Shown: piece by piece, positions 9,101 to 18,808 of the stretch | Numbering within the stretch: the stretch's first letter is position 1 | Layout of the letters: every line of letters begins with the position of its first letter | DNA from: a virus | DNA length: 27,952 nucleotides | IMG/VR virus record: IMGVR_UViG_3300025070_000171 | Span: 1 to 27,952 of that record | Reading direction: 5' to 3' (one strand) | Notes under the pieces: model-generated | Seen by the model: the letters and a program-made list of their open reading frames with translations, nothing else | The model's database searches: none | What the model was told of the DNA's origin: nothing | Translations under genes and position numbers: made by a program

Positions 9101-12100
9101 ACTCCTGGTCAAAGCTATAGTCCTCTTTACACAAATTCTGACGACAGAGCTAAAGTTTTAAAAAGCTTACTTGAACAAGGTAAAATTACAAAGCAAGAAG
9201 CGGAAGATTTAGATTGGTCATATTACTTAGCGACAAATCCACCTACACCACCTACGGGCTATGACCCTCTTACAGGTCAACCTTTTGGAGACTACACTAC
9301 AGAGGATGATGTATTAGCTCAATGGCAAAGAGACTCAATATTTTACAATTCTAATAATGAACCAAATTGGATAGAGTCTGAAGAATATGCAGCCATTGAA
9401 GAAATTGATTTAAGTACACCAATAGACTATGAAGCTCCTGTAACATCTTTTTATGATTTGCCAGACTTTGTGGTAACAGGTTTTGATGACATTGATACAC
9501 TAGGTGAAGCTTACCAAGATAGGCTAGATTTTATTGATAATACTAATTTTGATTTCAGTACTAAAGAATTTTTAAAAGATAGTGCATTTGATTTATTTAA
9601 GTCAAGAAAAGCTTTTATTGAATTAGATGAGACATCGCAGCAATTAATACTTGATGCACAAGCAGAAGCCACAAGCGACTTTGTAAATTTAGGTGTATTT
9701 ACAGTAACTGCTAATAACATAACTGATTTAGATACTGAATTGCAGACTAGGTTAAATCAAATTACTGCATCCGAATTATCTGAAGGACAAGAGCAATACG
9801 AGATTAATTTAGCAAATGCTATATACAATTCAAAGCTATCGGAAATAAATACTTTAACTTCTAAAAATTTAGCAATTACTACAGCAGAAAATGCTAGAGA
9901 TATTGCAATACAAAATGAAGGTGCATCATCACAGAATGCTGCTAATTTACAAGCTAGAATAAATAAGATAGAATCTTACGAAATACCAGAGTTTAATGTA
10001 ACTGCATATATAGATGCAGAAGACCAAAGTGCGTATATGCAAAACTTTGTTGATGAAGTTATGAAAGGCACTACGGAAGAGTTTGGAAACTTTTTATCTG
10101 CATCAAATGCAGACCAAATATTAGCTAATGTAGCTGCTTTAGCACAATCAGAAACAGATTTAGGCATTGCAGAAACTGCGCAAAAAGAAAATTACGATAA
10201 CTATCAAAAATACTTAGGTTTATATAATACAGCTAATACGCAATTAACTACTGCTAGAGAAACACTAGAAGCAAATGAGCTAACAATAGCAGACCTTGAA
10301 GCGGATTTATACGTAGAGCTAGAGAACTTTGAGGTTACTGCTTCTGATATAGAGGGCGGACAAAGTCAGTTAGATTCCTTTAATGAAGAGATAGACAGAA
10401 TGGTTAGTGACGGAGAGATTACGTCAGAGCAAGGAGAACTAGAAAAGTCATTAGCTACTAATACATTTAATGTATACAAGGCTACTCAAGACATTGCTTC
10501 ACTACAAACAACTTCTGATGCAGAAATAACAAGGTTAAATGATTTGGTAGTTAGTGCTAATAACGAAGCAGATAGAATACAAGGTTTATTAGACAATGCT
10601 GAGACACGAGTATCAGATTTAGAAGCAGAAGAAATAAGATTAGGTAATGATATAGCTGAATTAGATGCACAAGCTTTGACTGATAGTGAAAACTATACAG
10701 CACTACAAACTGAAAAAAATAGAATCAAAGGTTTGTTAGATACTGCTAGAGCCGACAGAGATGCTCAAAAGGCTGCTAAAGAATCAGCTAGAGAAGATGT
10801 ATCTATCTTACAATTACAGTTAGAAACAGCACAAGGGGCAACAGAAGCACTACAAGCATTTTCATTACCAGAGTTTAATGTAACTGCCACTAATCAAGTT
10901 GAACTAGATGCTTATTTAGACAGTTATCAAAGTTATGTAGACGAAGCAGAAGCTAATAAAGACATTAGCGCAGAACAAGCTATTAATTTTGATACTATTA
11001 TTGCTAGTATTAGAAATAACGGTAGTCAGATTTTTACTTTAGAGGCGGCAAACAAAGATAAGCAAGATGAAATAGATGAACTTAAAGGAGTAAATACAGG
11101 ACTAAGTACAACTATAGGTGAGAAAGAAGAACAAATACTAGATTTAACAGGAACTATATCTGTAATCGGTAGTGGATTTGATGTTACTTTGTATGATGAT
11201 ATTGGTGACTTAGAGACAGGTCTTGCATCTTATATACAGGGTATCAATGATTCCGACCTAGATGAAGAGATGAAAGAATCCCAAATAGCATTTGCCGAAA
11301 GTATGGCAGATATGCGTAGAGAGAATCTATTTGTTCCTACATATGAAGCACCAGACTTTAATGTAATAGCCGAAGGAGACCTTACTGGATTGAATCAATC
11401 CTACTCTCAAGCTATGTTTACATTAGATAGTTTCTTAGGTAACGAATATATTACTCAAGAAGAATACGATGCAAATGTATCAGCCTTAAACGAATCGTAC
11501 AATACAAGGAAAGAAACACTCGTACCTGCGTATACATTGCCAGAGTTTACCGTATCTGATTTAGATGCTGAAGGTGGGTTTACAAACCTTGATGCAGAGA
11601 AAGAAGAATTTTTAAATGAGTTACAAAGTTTCTTAGATAATGATTACATTACTAGAGAAGAACATGATGCCCTTGAGGCTCAGATAGAATCTGCTTACGA
11701 TACTAAAAAACGAGATATTACCCCTGTATATGAAGCACCAGACTTTACAGTATATGGGCAGTTAGAGCCTGGAGGAACTTTCGAGGATATAGATGCAGAA
11801 TACAATACTGCTTTTGATGAATTAACATTAAATGCTCGACTAGGATATATTAGTACATCAGATTATATTACTCAATTAAATGACCTACAAACATCTTATG
11901 AAGATGCTAGAAAAGGTATAGCTCCTGCGTATGAGTTGCCAGACTTTAGTGTATATGGACAGATTGCAGAGGGCGATGATACTACAGAGATAGATACTGC
12001 GTACCAAAACGAGCTAACAAGGTTAGAGGAATACAAAGATAGTGGTTACATTAGCCTAAGTGAGTATTATGGTTTCTTAGGAGAGTTAGAAACTGAGTAC

Positions 12101-13678
12101 ACTACAAGAAGAGAAGGTGTACTACCTACTTATACAATGCCAGACTTTAGTGTTACACCTGCTTCATCACTAGCAGAGTTAGCAGAAATGGAGCAAGCGG
12201 CACGAGATAGATTTGGAATGTTTAGCGACCAAGAATATTTCCCAGAGGACTTTGATATTCTTACTGAACAAGGAAACCTAGAGAGTTTATTTGATGCCGA
12301 AAGAGCTAGATTGCAAGGTACATATACACTCCCAGAATTTGCAGTTGAAGATACTAAAGGTTTATTAAAGCAGGAAGATATATCTAACTTATTCTCGGAA
12401 TACGAAGAAGGGCTACAAGAAGATGTAGTATCTGGAATGCTTGGAATAACTGATTTCTTTAGTGCAATGGAAGGTGCAGAAACTATATTTGATGTAGAGT
12501 ACGGGAAGCGCAAACCAATACAACCTAGAGAAGGTGGGTATCAGATTATCCCAGATGCAAATAATGAAGGAGATGGTCCTTCGGACTCAGACTTTTTTGA
12601 TTACGTAGATGATGGAAATTACGCAGACCAATACGGAACTATAGGAGGTATTGATACAAGTGGTATACTAACAGGAAACTATATGGCAAAACTAGACCCA
12701 GCTTATCAATTAGCGGAAATGTTATTAGGCGAAGCGGGAGCAAGAGACTTGTTCCCTACAGGCAAAAGCCGCGGATTAGCCGATGAACAATTCCAAGACG
12801 TAGTCAATCAATTCATGCTTGGACAAGCAGACGATGCTTTCGATATGCAAGCGGGTCTAGCAGGTAAGCAACAGGATTTAACTGACCAACTTACTAGACT
12901 TAAAAGACAATCAGACTTAGACCTTATGGCTGAGTTTGGAGACCCTTATAGGAAACAAATAGAAGACTTATATCCAGGGGCTACTGAAGCACTACAAGCA
13001 CAGCAAGAGATAGCTAGACGTTCTGCTGACAGAGCTAGAGGAGATTTAAGTCCATCTGAGCAATCTGCCTTAGAGCAAAGTTCTTATTTATTTGGAGCAG
13101 GTCGTGGTAGAGAATATGACCCATTTACTTTAGCTAACCAAATTGGTGAAGAATCACAAGTTAGACAGCAACGTGATACTCAAGCATCTAATCAGCAAAT
13201 AGCTGCTATGAATGCAGAGAGAGGTTTATATGGCGACTTGATGAGTATTATAGGTACAGATAGCCCATATGCGCAAGGAGTAGGAGATGTTACTACACCG
13301 TTTAATATTGGAGGTATTATGGATTTAGGTACTGTAGACTACGCAAATCAACAAAGACTACAAGAAGCTCAAATGGCTGTTAGTTCATTACAAAGAGACT
13401 ATGATACAGCTGTAGCATTGAGAGAACCAAGTAGAGCGCAAAGCATACTGAATGACCTTAACCAAGCTAAACAAACAGTAGACACGATTAGCATGGGATT
13501 GAGTACAGCACAGCAAGCTTTCGGTACTGTTAAAGATATATTTGGTGGTATAACTAATATATTTGGTGGAGGACGTTCTGGTATAAATACAAATTCTTTT
13601 AATATAAATGCTCCTACCTCAGTAGATTATGGAGATAAGGATTCGTTTTCAAGATATTTATTCGGAATGGGATTATGA
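6122..13678 (+). CDS. Giant virion protein (2518 aa) with Y-x-x-P-[DE]-F-x-V repeats; probable internal/ejection protein
   Basis: The gene covers over a quarter of the window. Residues 1 to about 1100 are acidic and globular-looking, with a Gly/Ala/hydrophobic patch near 300-345. From residue 1111 to about 2120 there are roughly twelve copies of a strand motif such as YDLPDFVV, YEIPEFNV, YEAPDFNV, YELPDFSV, YTMPDFSV and YTLPEFAV, at residues near 1111, 1191, 1286, 1397, 1580, 1684, 1741, 1804, 1870, 1937, 2004 and 2068. Long charged helices, probably coiled coil, separate them. The C-terminal 300 residues are Gln/Ala/Arg-rich and end in a Gly/Phe-rich segment. It has SD AGGAGA and a 4-base overlap with the next gene. 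Position suggests an internal core protein. No enzyme motif was recognised. Confidence 0.7.
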   Translation: MGYGSQDGYDWMMDTYSPSNTWWMPEGLNFDGSLSGGGFDFQEFETDLGNMGITETENLGYGGFSLGFDEVNAVFNVLDKDIFTDAFTIEDKSYLNSIGIDADKLVSDAFGEDGLLDLSQNGEVTPDANPSVTRQKILDIYSDPKNLGEAEVYLRTFVKELDYLQHKRASDNIQNTVSKAYGFSNAEIREINQLADLEDFRNRFNVALQDFVDSDYYDGRFNNPDIIDERETITLDESMGYTPESVGYGDVVSNPDFGKYIVDQDLINDFAYGVDKITEDDVNDSINKIDLSFGQNTGETISSSGYFIAVALDLLGMSGVGTSLYVTQAGYNYVVNGVERIANKLTGLGFDFPNLNIHEMAAEILNQKFVDKDGEPILEGIADKTKYLMPFHNPEATLSLAGMGGTQLGKFDPTGENIFENIADALLEGNILDAVQEQSEEGKFEGVESNRRTGAIGMLDSISSYVQGLGVAGQKIFGPGLTQMIIDNAIFKGYPVSGLANGISAAMGPQSAKDWVRYLENKGIDPNNVQEADISYWRSTLDNYFEDDSVSEPSKTGFDVLLDSANKGGLSAKYLSSLSSYLEEITNKPMDRMQPAEIIAVLNDQVQSSIDRGEKYDPENGLDVLYKQLGGTFEVNDKVGFGENNEFYFDLETINRLKETFPDITDSEYEAGFDYLISEGAEGTQFTEGVDFEITSDASFFATNYVEEEDYIVMRDVPAVASYFDYRTNEQGDEFVYDPMSGVTYEFEQARLFDEPGTRDDLYTFPSLSAEDLRNSDRTLNKEILKELALTGKLEYKELRDLVTSDSSLFGGGNNRNVLHSIDLELGDFYLKKYAGLTDEELKDFNQSDYLLPGTDSPITRYGSRTDQIAIAHSWNTPGGSFGQGGWKTPTLEYMLMLNGYTDENFDVLQTNEAYDENYTEESIFELRPFEVIEEENGVPLVVADTFYGFTEYYDPNRLNPNTGEYLFREYSYDELKYKPWTTGGYSDGSYNITPGQSYSPLYTNSDDRAKVLKSLLEQGKITKQEAEDLDWSYYLATNPPTPPTGYDPLTGQPFGDYTTEDDVLAQWQRDSIFYNSNNEPNWIESEEYAAIEEIDLSTPIDYEAPVTSFYDLPDFVVTGFDDIDTLGEAYQDRLDFIDNTNFDFSTKEFLKDSAFDLFKSRKAFIELDETSQQLILDAQAEATSDFVNLGVFTVTANNITDLDTELQTRLNQITASELSEGQEQYEINLANAIYNSKLSEINTLTSKNLAITTAENARDIAIQNEGASSQNAANLQARINKIESYEIPEFNVTAYIDAEDQSAYMQNFVDEVMKGTTEEFGNFLSASNADQILANVAALAQSETDLGIAETAQKENYDNYQKYLGLYNTANTQLTTARETLEANELTIADLEADLYVELENFEVTASDIEGGQSQLDSFNEEIDRMVSDGEITSEQGELEKSLATNTFNVYKATQDIASLQTTSDAEITRLNDLVVSANNEADRIQGLLDNAETRVSDLEAEEIRLGNDIAELDAQALTDSENYTALQTEKNRIKGLLDTARADRDAQKAAKESAREDVSILQLQLETAQGATEALQAFSLPEFNVTATNQVELDAYLDSYQSYVDEAEANKDISAEQAINFDTIIASIRNNGSQIFTLEAANKDKQDEIDELKGVNTGLSTTIGEKEEQILDLTGTISVIGSGFDVTLYDDIGDLETGLASYIQGINDSDLDEEMKESQIAFAESMADMRRENLFVPTYEAPDFNVIAEGDLTGLNQSYSQAMFTLDSFLGNEYITQEEYDANVSALNESYNTRKETLVPAYTLPEFTVSDLDAEGGFTNLDAEKEEFLNELQSFLDNDYITREEHDALEAQIESAYDTKKRDITPVYEAPDFTVYGQLEPGGTFEDIDAEYNTAFDELTLNARLGYISTSDYITQLNDLQTSYEDARKGIAPAYELPDFSVYGQIAEGDDTTEIDTAYQNELTRLEEYKDSGYISLSEYYGFLGELETEYTTRREGVLPTYTMPDFSVTPASSLAELAEMEQAARDRFGMFSDQEYFPEDFDILTEQGNLESLFDAERARLQGTYTLPEFAVEDTKGLLKQEDISNLFSEYEEGLQEDVVSGMLGITDFFSAMEGAETIFDVEYGKRKPIQPREGGYQIIPDANNEGDGPSDSDFFDYVDDGNYADQYGTIGGIDTSGILTGNYMAKLDPAYQLAEMLLGEAGARDLFPTGKSRGLADEQFQDVVNQFMLGQADDAFDMQAGLAGKQQDLTDQLTRLKRQSDLDLMAEFGDPYRKQIEDLYPGATEALQAQQEIARRSADRARGDLSPSEQSALEQSSYLFGAGRGREYDPFTLANQIGEESQVRQQRDTQASNQQIAAMNAERGLYGDLMSIIGTDSPYAQGVGDVTTPFNIGGIMDLGTVDYANQQRLQEAQMAVSSLQRDYDTAVALREPSRAQSILNDLNQAKQTVDTISMGLSTAQQAFGTVKDIFGGITNIFGGGRSGINTNSFNINAPTSVDYGDKDSFSRYLFGMGL
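9452..12515 (+). repeat. Protein-level repeat array (about 12 units) inside the giant virion gene
   Basis: Each unit opens with a strand like Y-x-[LAM]-P-[DE]-F-x-V, followed by an Asp/Glu-rich helical hairpin often containing [YE]-I-[ST]-x-x-[ED]. The last six starts (residues 1741, 1804, 1870, 1937, 2004, 2068) are 63-67 residues apart, while earlier ones are 57-183 apart. DNA between units is diverged, so the duplication is old, except that the YEAPDF and Y-[TE]-LP-[DE]-F words recur almost unchanged. Confidence 0.75.
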
Positions 13679-14946
13679 TTAGTGTAACACAAGGACCTAA
13701 GAACAATGCAGCTTTAGCCGCATTAGATTACAATAAGACTTTTGAAGCAGGTGCTGAAGGCGTTAGAAAAATCGCTGAAGCTAAAGAAGCTAAAAACGCA
13801 AGCATTATAAAGGCCGTTGAGGATATGCAGACTCAAATGAAAGAGAGTCAAATTACTGCATCTAAAGTACAGGGTGCAATCAATGAAAACCCTGCGTTAT
13901 TTGAAGGGTTAGAAGAAGGTAACAATCTTACATCTAAATCATTTAAGAGCATCCTCCAAGGTAATGCTAGTCAACAAGATTTTAATAACTTAGCTGCGTA
14001 CATTGATTCTGCGAATACTCAAAAAGAAATAGGGGAAAAGACTAAACTAAGAGAGGACAACACGAAGATTGCTCAAGGAACTGCCGAGGCAGTCTCAATG
14101 ATATTTAGTGGTCTATCCGAAGATGATTACGATAATGTAAGTAAGGCTGATGTAACGATGGCCTTTATGAAGGTATCAGAACAATACGATGACCCTGCGA
14201 TTAAAAACGCTATTAATAATGCAGGTCTTGAATACAGTAACAATATTATAGATACTATTGATAAAACTGCAGGTATTAAAGACATACAGAAAAACACAAG
14301 AGACCTAGACGCATTTAGAGAAGCTTACTTATCTGTTAATGACTTTGAGGCAAATAAAATAATTAGAAGTAATCCCGATTTAGTTAAACAGTATACTGTA
14401 CAAGATGCGTATGGCAATGATATAGGTGTACGTGACGTTGAGTATATAGCTAAAAGTTTGGGCTTAACTAGAATAAAACCTACAGGAGGTGCAGGGGGTG
14501 AAGCAAACGGAACTACATCCGAAGTTCCTGTAAACGAATTAAACATTCAAGAAGCAGAACAAGAATTTTTAGTCGGAGAAGAGTGGACGGGTTCTATGCT
14601 TACTGAAGACCAAGTAATGCAAATGAGTGACAAAGCGATAGAGGCTTATATTTTTAAGTATAATGGTGAGTTTGCAGAGCCAGGGTCAACCGAGCAAGTA
14701 GAGAGCAACGCTATATTAAGTTCAGATGAAATAAAAATTGCAACTATATCAGAACCTGTAAAGCCAAACAAGCCAAACAAGCAATCATATATAGCACAGT
14801 ACGCTAAAGGATTTGCTCGTGGTAGTGAACCATATAAACTTGCAGAAGCTAAGTTTGAAGAAGCTAATGCTATATACAAATCCGCTATGGTTAAGTACAA
14901 AGAGCAAAAGAAAATTTACCAAGAAAATAATCGAAGTAGAAGATAA
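13675..14946 (+). CDS. Helical internal virion protein (423 aa)
   Basis: This is a mostly alpha-helical, charged protein with an Ala/Glu/Lys-rich N terminus (about residues 20-65), a Gly-rich linker (about 264-275, TGGAGGEANG) and a Lys/Ala-rich C-terminal helix ending NNRSRR. No catalytic motif is seen. It overlaps the giant gene by four bases (ATGA) and precedes the glycine-zipper protein by six bases. The three-gene block resembles in order and size class the internal ejection proteins of T7-like phages (gp14-gp15-gp16). Assignment is by synteny and composition only. Confidence 0.65.
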   Translation: MISVTQGPKNNAALAALDYNKTFEAGAEGVRKIAEAKEAKNASIIKAVEDMQTQMKESQITASKVQGAINENPALFEGLEEGNNLTSKSFKSILQGNASQQDFNNLAAYIDSANTQKEIGEKTKLREDNTKIAQGTAEAVSMIFSGLSEDDYDNVSKADVTMAFMKVSEQYDDPAIKNAINNAGLEYSNNIIDTIDKTAGIKDIQKNTRDLDAFREAYLSVNDFEANKIIRSNPDLVKQYTVQDAYGNDIGVRDVEYIAKSLGLTRIKPTGGAGGEANGTTSEVPVNELNIQEAEQEFLVGEEWTGSMLTEDQVMQMSDKAIEAYIFKYNGEFAEPGSTEQVESNAILSSDEIKIATISEPVKPNKPNKQSYIAQYAKGFARGSEPYKLAEAKFEEANAIYKSAMVKYKEQKKIYQENNRSRR

Positions 14947-14952
14947 TGCACT

Positions 14953-17900
14953 ATGGCAAGTCAGTTACAAAAAGTAGAGGAATGGATAAAGAACTCCACA
15001 GTAGAAGAAAAACAAACTCCTTACGGAAGGGGTATGGTAAGGGCTTATGTTAAATTAAAAAAAGAAGCTAAAACAGGCGCTATACAAGTTAGCGAACCTC
15101 AAGAGAATTTACGAGAAGAAGAAGATGTAAGCGTAGGTGGTATAGTCGGTGGTATGGGTGCAGAAATTGGCATTAGTACAGCAGGCAAATACGGTGGAGC
15201 GGCAGTAGGTACTGCTATTCTTCCAGGAGTAGGTACTGCCATTGGTTATGCAGTAGGTGCTATTGGTTCTGGTATAGCAGGAAGTTTTGCTGCACAGAAA
15301 GCAGAAGGCAGAGATACACTAAGTTGGGGACGTGCAATATCTGCAGGTCTAATTAATTTAATACCTGTTCCAGGAGCGCAATCAATAAAGGTTCTTGGTA
15401 AGAGCGCAGGTAAGGGTTTATCTAAGTTAGCCGAAAAGGGTATAAAGTACGGAGCGACAGAAGGTGCGCTTACAGGTGCAGTCGAGGCTCAAGCTACATC
15501 TATTATAGACACAGGTAAAATGGCTAGTGCTACCGAAACTGCTACATATGCAGGTCTAGGTGCTACGTTTGGAGCAGGTCTAGGTTTTGCGGGTAAAAAG
15601 TTAGCTAATAAACTAAAGGGTAAAACTCCCGATGAGATAGAGCAGATTATATTTACTACACCAGAAGGTAAGACGGCTGCAAAAGAATTTACATTTGATG
15701 GGTACAAGGGTGACCACAATGCACCATCCTATGTTTTGGATAGAGAGTTTGAGAGAAGTCGTAATATGTTAATCTCCGATGAATCTATACAGCAATTAAA
15801 TTTTAATTATAACCCAGACTCAGTAGGAACACTTGGTAAAATATATAACAAGTTACCACAGGCTTGGAAGAATAAAATAGCTATGGCTACTCCTTCGTTA
15901 GTCGGTAGAAATATCGCAGATATAGGAATAGATTACAAGAACGCAATCAAAGCAGGAGAAGCATTAGGTAGCCGTACTGCCAAGGCCGTTGCTAGGGAGA
16001 TAGAATTAGACCCTGCATCTAAACCATCCTTTGATAGGTTTTTTGCTACTGGACAAGTAGATAATATACTAAAAGATAAAAAAATAGTTGGTACACTAAG
16101 TGAGTACAGAAGTTTTGTAAGCGAGCAACAGAAAAATTTAATACAACTTATTGACGATGATGCAATTAAAGGACTGACTCCAGAAAATAAAATGTATCTA
16201 CGTGCAAAGATACAGCAATCTTTAGATGATGGTACTTATATGGCAAGAGAGTACGAGATGTATACTAATGCAGATTTCGTAATAGATGCTGCTAAAAAAG
16301 AAAAAGCCATTAAAGAATTACAGAAACAATTGGATAATAAAGAAGATGTTAATATTGACATAGAAGAATTTAATCCAGAGACAGGGGACTTTACTTATGA
16401 AGGTGCTGAAAACATGTTTGGAAATAAAAAGCAGTATTCAAACAATAGAGAAAAAGCAGAAGATATAATAAATAAAATTATTTCTGGAGCTAAAGCTAAA
16501 CATCGAGGTAAACGGATGAAATCTGGTCAAGCTGTAAACGCTCCTATTAGAGCAAGGAACTTAACCGAAGACGCTAATTTCGCACTAATGGATATGATGG
16601 GCGTAATCAGAGACCCAGGAGAAAAGGCTAGAGGAACTGTTGATAGATTAACCAAGCTCGTTGCACGCTCAACTAGTGACAAGAGAATGGTAGAAATGCT
16701 AGAACAGATGGGTCTTGCTAGTAGGAAACAGGTAGAAGGTACAGAACCATTGCATTTACTTGGTGGAGAAAGTGGATTGTACGCTACTCAAGATGTTGAT
16801 ATAGCTGTGCAGCAATTATACGCAAGTGACTTTATAGTAAAAAACATCAATGCCCTTCAAGATGGTATGGGGGATGTAATGAACTCTGGTATAGGTTTAT
16901 CAAAGGCAGTAAAGGTTCTAGGTAATGTACCTTCATATATGGTTCAGATTCCTGGTAATGCTTTTACAGTAATGCAATTAGGAATGAATCCGTTTGATGC
17001 CCCTACAATGTGGAACTCATTGCGAGTTGGTGCTAGTGACATTGATATGTTTGCAAGCAATCAAAAGATGTCTAAAGAAATTCTTGCACAAATTAAAGAT
17101 GCAGAAAAATATGGCATTAAGGGAGGTAACATATTTGCATCGGATATACGTTCTAATTTAGAGCGTGGGGTAGGACCAGTAGGAGCTATGGTAGAACCAT
17201 TCGCTAAAGCTTATCAAGTTCCAGATACTTCTTTTAGATTCTATGCGTGGAAACAAATGCAAGAGCAACTAAAGAAAGTGTATCCCAAAATGCGTGAAGC
17301 AAATCAAGCAGAGAACTTGAAGAATGCAGCGGCTAAGTTGGTCAATGATGTTTACCAGAACTATGATAAAGTAAATCCGTTTTTAAGATATACAACTAAG
17401 GTAGGCCTTACACCGCAGTTCGCTACATTTACAATGGAGCTTTTGAGAAATCAATATAACCAAGGTAGACAAATTAAAGATTTATTTAGGGGCAAACTAG
17501 GAAGTAATCTAGGAATAGATATGGGTCCTCCCGATATGGCTGCCTCAAGGTGGATGGGTGCAAAACGTGCAGCAAGTAGCGCGGCAGTTATAGGAGGCAT
17601 GAGTGCATGGATGTCTTCGTGGGAGAAAAGCCATGGAGTAGATTCGGAAACTAAAAGTGCTTTAATAGAAACATTTACTCCAGAGTACGATGAGAACTCT
17701 CCATTGATGATGGAATTAAGTGCAGATGGTACGAAGTTTAATTATATGAATACTTCTTACCTATTGCCACAACGTATGATTAGCCAAGCTTTTACTGCAG
17801 GTTTTGATGATACTAGTGAAACCAATTTACAACAAATGATTCTACAGGAGTTCAAGGGAGAAGGTGCTTTCTTCTATCTAGGCTTACTGAAGGGTGGATA

Positions 17901-18774
17901 TAACATAAAGGAAATCGGCAAGGAAGATAAGATTACTACAGAAGAAGGTATAAAGGCTTTCCGTGAAATAATAGACTATACTGTAGAGGATATGTTTAAG
18001 CCTGGGCAAGCTAGGGAAGTAGAAAAGTTAATAAAAGCACAGAAGCCTGGAGCAAGGTACACTACTAATCAAGTTTTCCTACGCCAAGCAGGTTGGAGGG
18101 TAAATGCTTTTGAAGTAGAACTAGCGGGCGAAAACAAAGTTCGCAATGATTATGGTAGTTTAAGACAAGAGAAGAACGCATGGGGTACAAAGTTGAGATA
18201 TGAGTTAGAGCAGATGCAATCAACTCCAGGACAATTTCAAAGAGAGTACAATAAGGCTAACGAAAGTTATAAACGATTAATGCAGCGACAAAGAATGCAC
18301 TACAAGAATTTATCTTTTGTTTTAGAAAAACAATATCCTGGACAAGGCCCAGAAAAAGCAGCAGAGGTAATGAAGCGAGCAGGGTTAAGTTCTAAGGAGG
18401 TAGGTTACTTGATGCTAGGAGGAGAAGTCTTACCTAATTTGCCAAAAGATAAGACGCAAAACAATGATGAGATTTTTGAATCAATGGGATTAGATTTATC
18501 TTTAAATACTGAAGCCAACAATCAAAAGATTTACAATGAAATCGGTAAAGTCGAAGACAGGTTCTTGCAAAAGAAATTAGTTAATCATTTCCGCAAAGTA
18601 AGAAGAGGGGCTAGAAAGGGTTTAAGTACCATTGAAGGTATTATAGATGCTCAAGAGACAAGTTCTCAGATAGAGATGCTGCGAGATTTATTTCCAGGCA
18701 ACATCGCTTACTACAAGGAGTTATTGTCCAAGCGTGTAATAACCAAAGAGGCATACTACAAGCTAACCCAATAA
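14953..18774 (+). CDS. Large ejection-type internal virion protein with glycine-zipper segment (1273 aa)
   Basis: Residues about 62-113 form a glycine-rich hydrophobic stretch (GGIVGGMGAEIG, YGGAAVGTAILPGVG, then IGSGIAGSFAAQ), with a second Gly/Ala patch near 195-215. Such segments insert into membranes and are typical of phage DNA-ejection proteins. The rest is long, basic/acidic and mostly helical. I see no lysozyme/transglycosylase motif, unlike T7 gp16. It is the last gene of the plus-strand block and ends directly before a bidirectional hairpin terminator. A role in forming the trans-envelope DNA channel is inferred from the segment and position. Confidence 0.7.
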   Translation: MASQLQKVEEWIKNSTVEEKQTPYGRGMVRAYVKLKKEAKTGAIQVSEPQENLREEEDVSVGGIVGGMGAEIGISTAGKYGGAAVGTAILPGVGTAIGYAVGAIGSGIAGSFAAQKAEGRDTLSWGRAISAGLINLIPVPGAQSIKVLGKSAGKGLSKLAEKGIKYGATEGALTGAVEAQATSIIDTGKMASATETATYAGLGATFGAGLGFAGKKLANKLKGKTPDEIEQIIFTTPEGKTAAKEFTFDGYKGDHNAPSYVLDREFERSRNMLISDESIQQLNFNYNPDSVGTLGKIYNKLPQAWKNKIAMATPSLVGRNIADIGIDYKNAIKAGEALGSRTAKAVAREIELDPASKPSFDRFFATGQVDNILKDKKIVGTLSEYRSFVSEQQKNLIQLIDDDAIKGLTPENKMYLRAKIQQSLDDGTYMAREYEMYTNADFVIDAAKKEKAIKELQKQLDNKEDVNIDIEEFNPETGDFTYEGAENMFGNKKQYSNNREKAEDIINKIISGAKAKHRGKRMKSGQAVNAPIRARNLTEDANFALMDMMGVIRDPGEKARGTVDRLTKLVARSTSDKRMVEMLEQMGLASRKQVEGTEPLHLLGGESGLYATQDVDIAVQQLYASDFIVKNINALQDGMGDVMNSGIGLSKAVKVLGNVPSYMVQIPGNAFTVMQLGMNPFDAPTMWNSLRVGASDIDMFASNQKMSKEILAQIKDAEKYGIKGGNIFASDIRSNLERGVGPVGAMVEPFAKAYQVPDTSFRFYAWKQMQEQLKKVYPKMREANQAENLKNAAAKLVNDVYQNYDKVNPFLRYTTKVGLTPQFATFTMELLRNQYNQGRQIKDLFRGKLGSNLGIDMGPPDMAASRWMGAKRAASSAAVIGGMSAWMSSWEKSHGVDSETKSALIETFTPEYDENSPLMMELSADGTKFNYMNTSYLLPQRMISQAFTAGFDDTSETNLQQMILQEFKGEGAFFYLGLLKGGYNIKEIGKEDKITTEEGIKAFREIIDYTVEDMFKPGQAREVEKLIKAQKPGARYTTNQVFLRQAGWRVNAFEVELAGENKVRNDYGSLRQEKNAWGTKLRYELEQMQSTPGQFQREYNKANESYKRLMQRQRMHYKNLSFVLEKQYPGQGPEKAAEVMKRAGLSSKEVGYLMLGGEVLPNLPKDKTQNNDEIFESMGLDLSLNTEANNQKIYNEIGKVEDRFLQKKLVNHFRKVRRGARKGLSTIEGIIDAQETSSQIEMLRDLFPGNIAYYKELLSKRVITKEAYYKLTQ

Positions 18775-18808
18775 AAAAACGCCCCCTTAAACCAAGAGGA
18801 CGTTTTTC
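18774..18808. terminator. Bidirectional rho-independent-like terminator
   Basis: AAAAACG (18775-18781) pairs with CGTTTTT (18801-18807), with weaker inner CCTT/AAGAGG pairing and a short loop. Reading plus, the stem ends in a T run; reading minus, it ends in a seven-T run. It lies exactly between the converging plus (ends 18774) and minus (ends 18961) operons. Confidence 0.75.
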
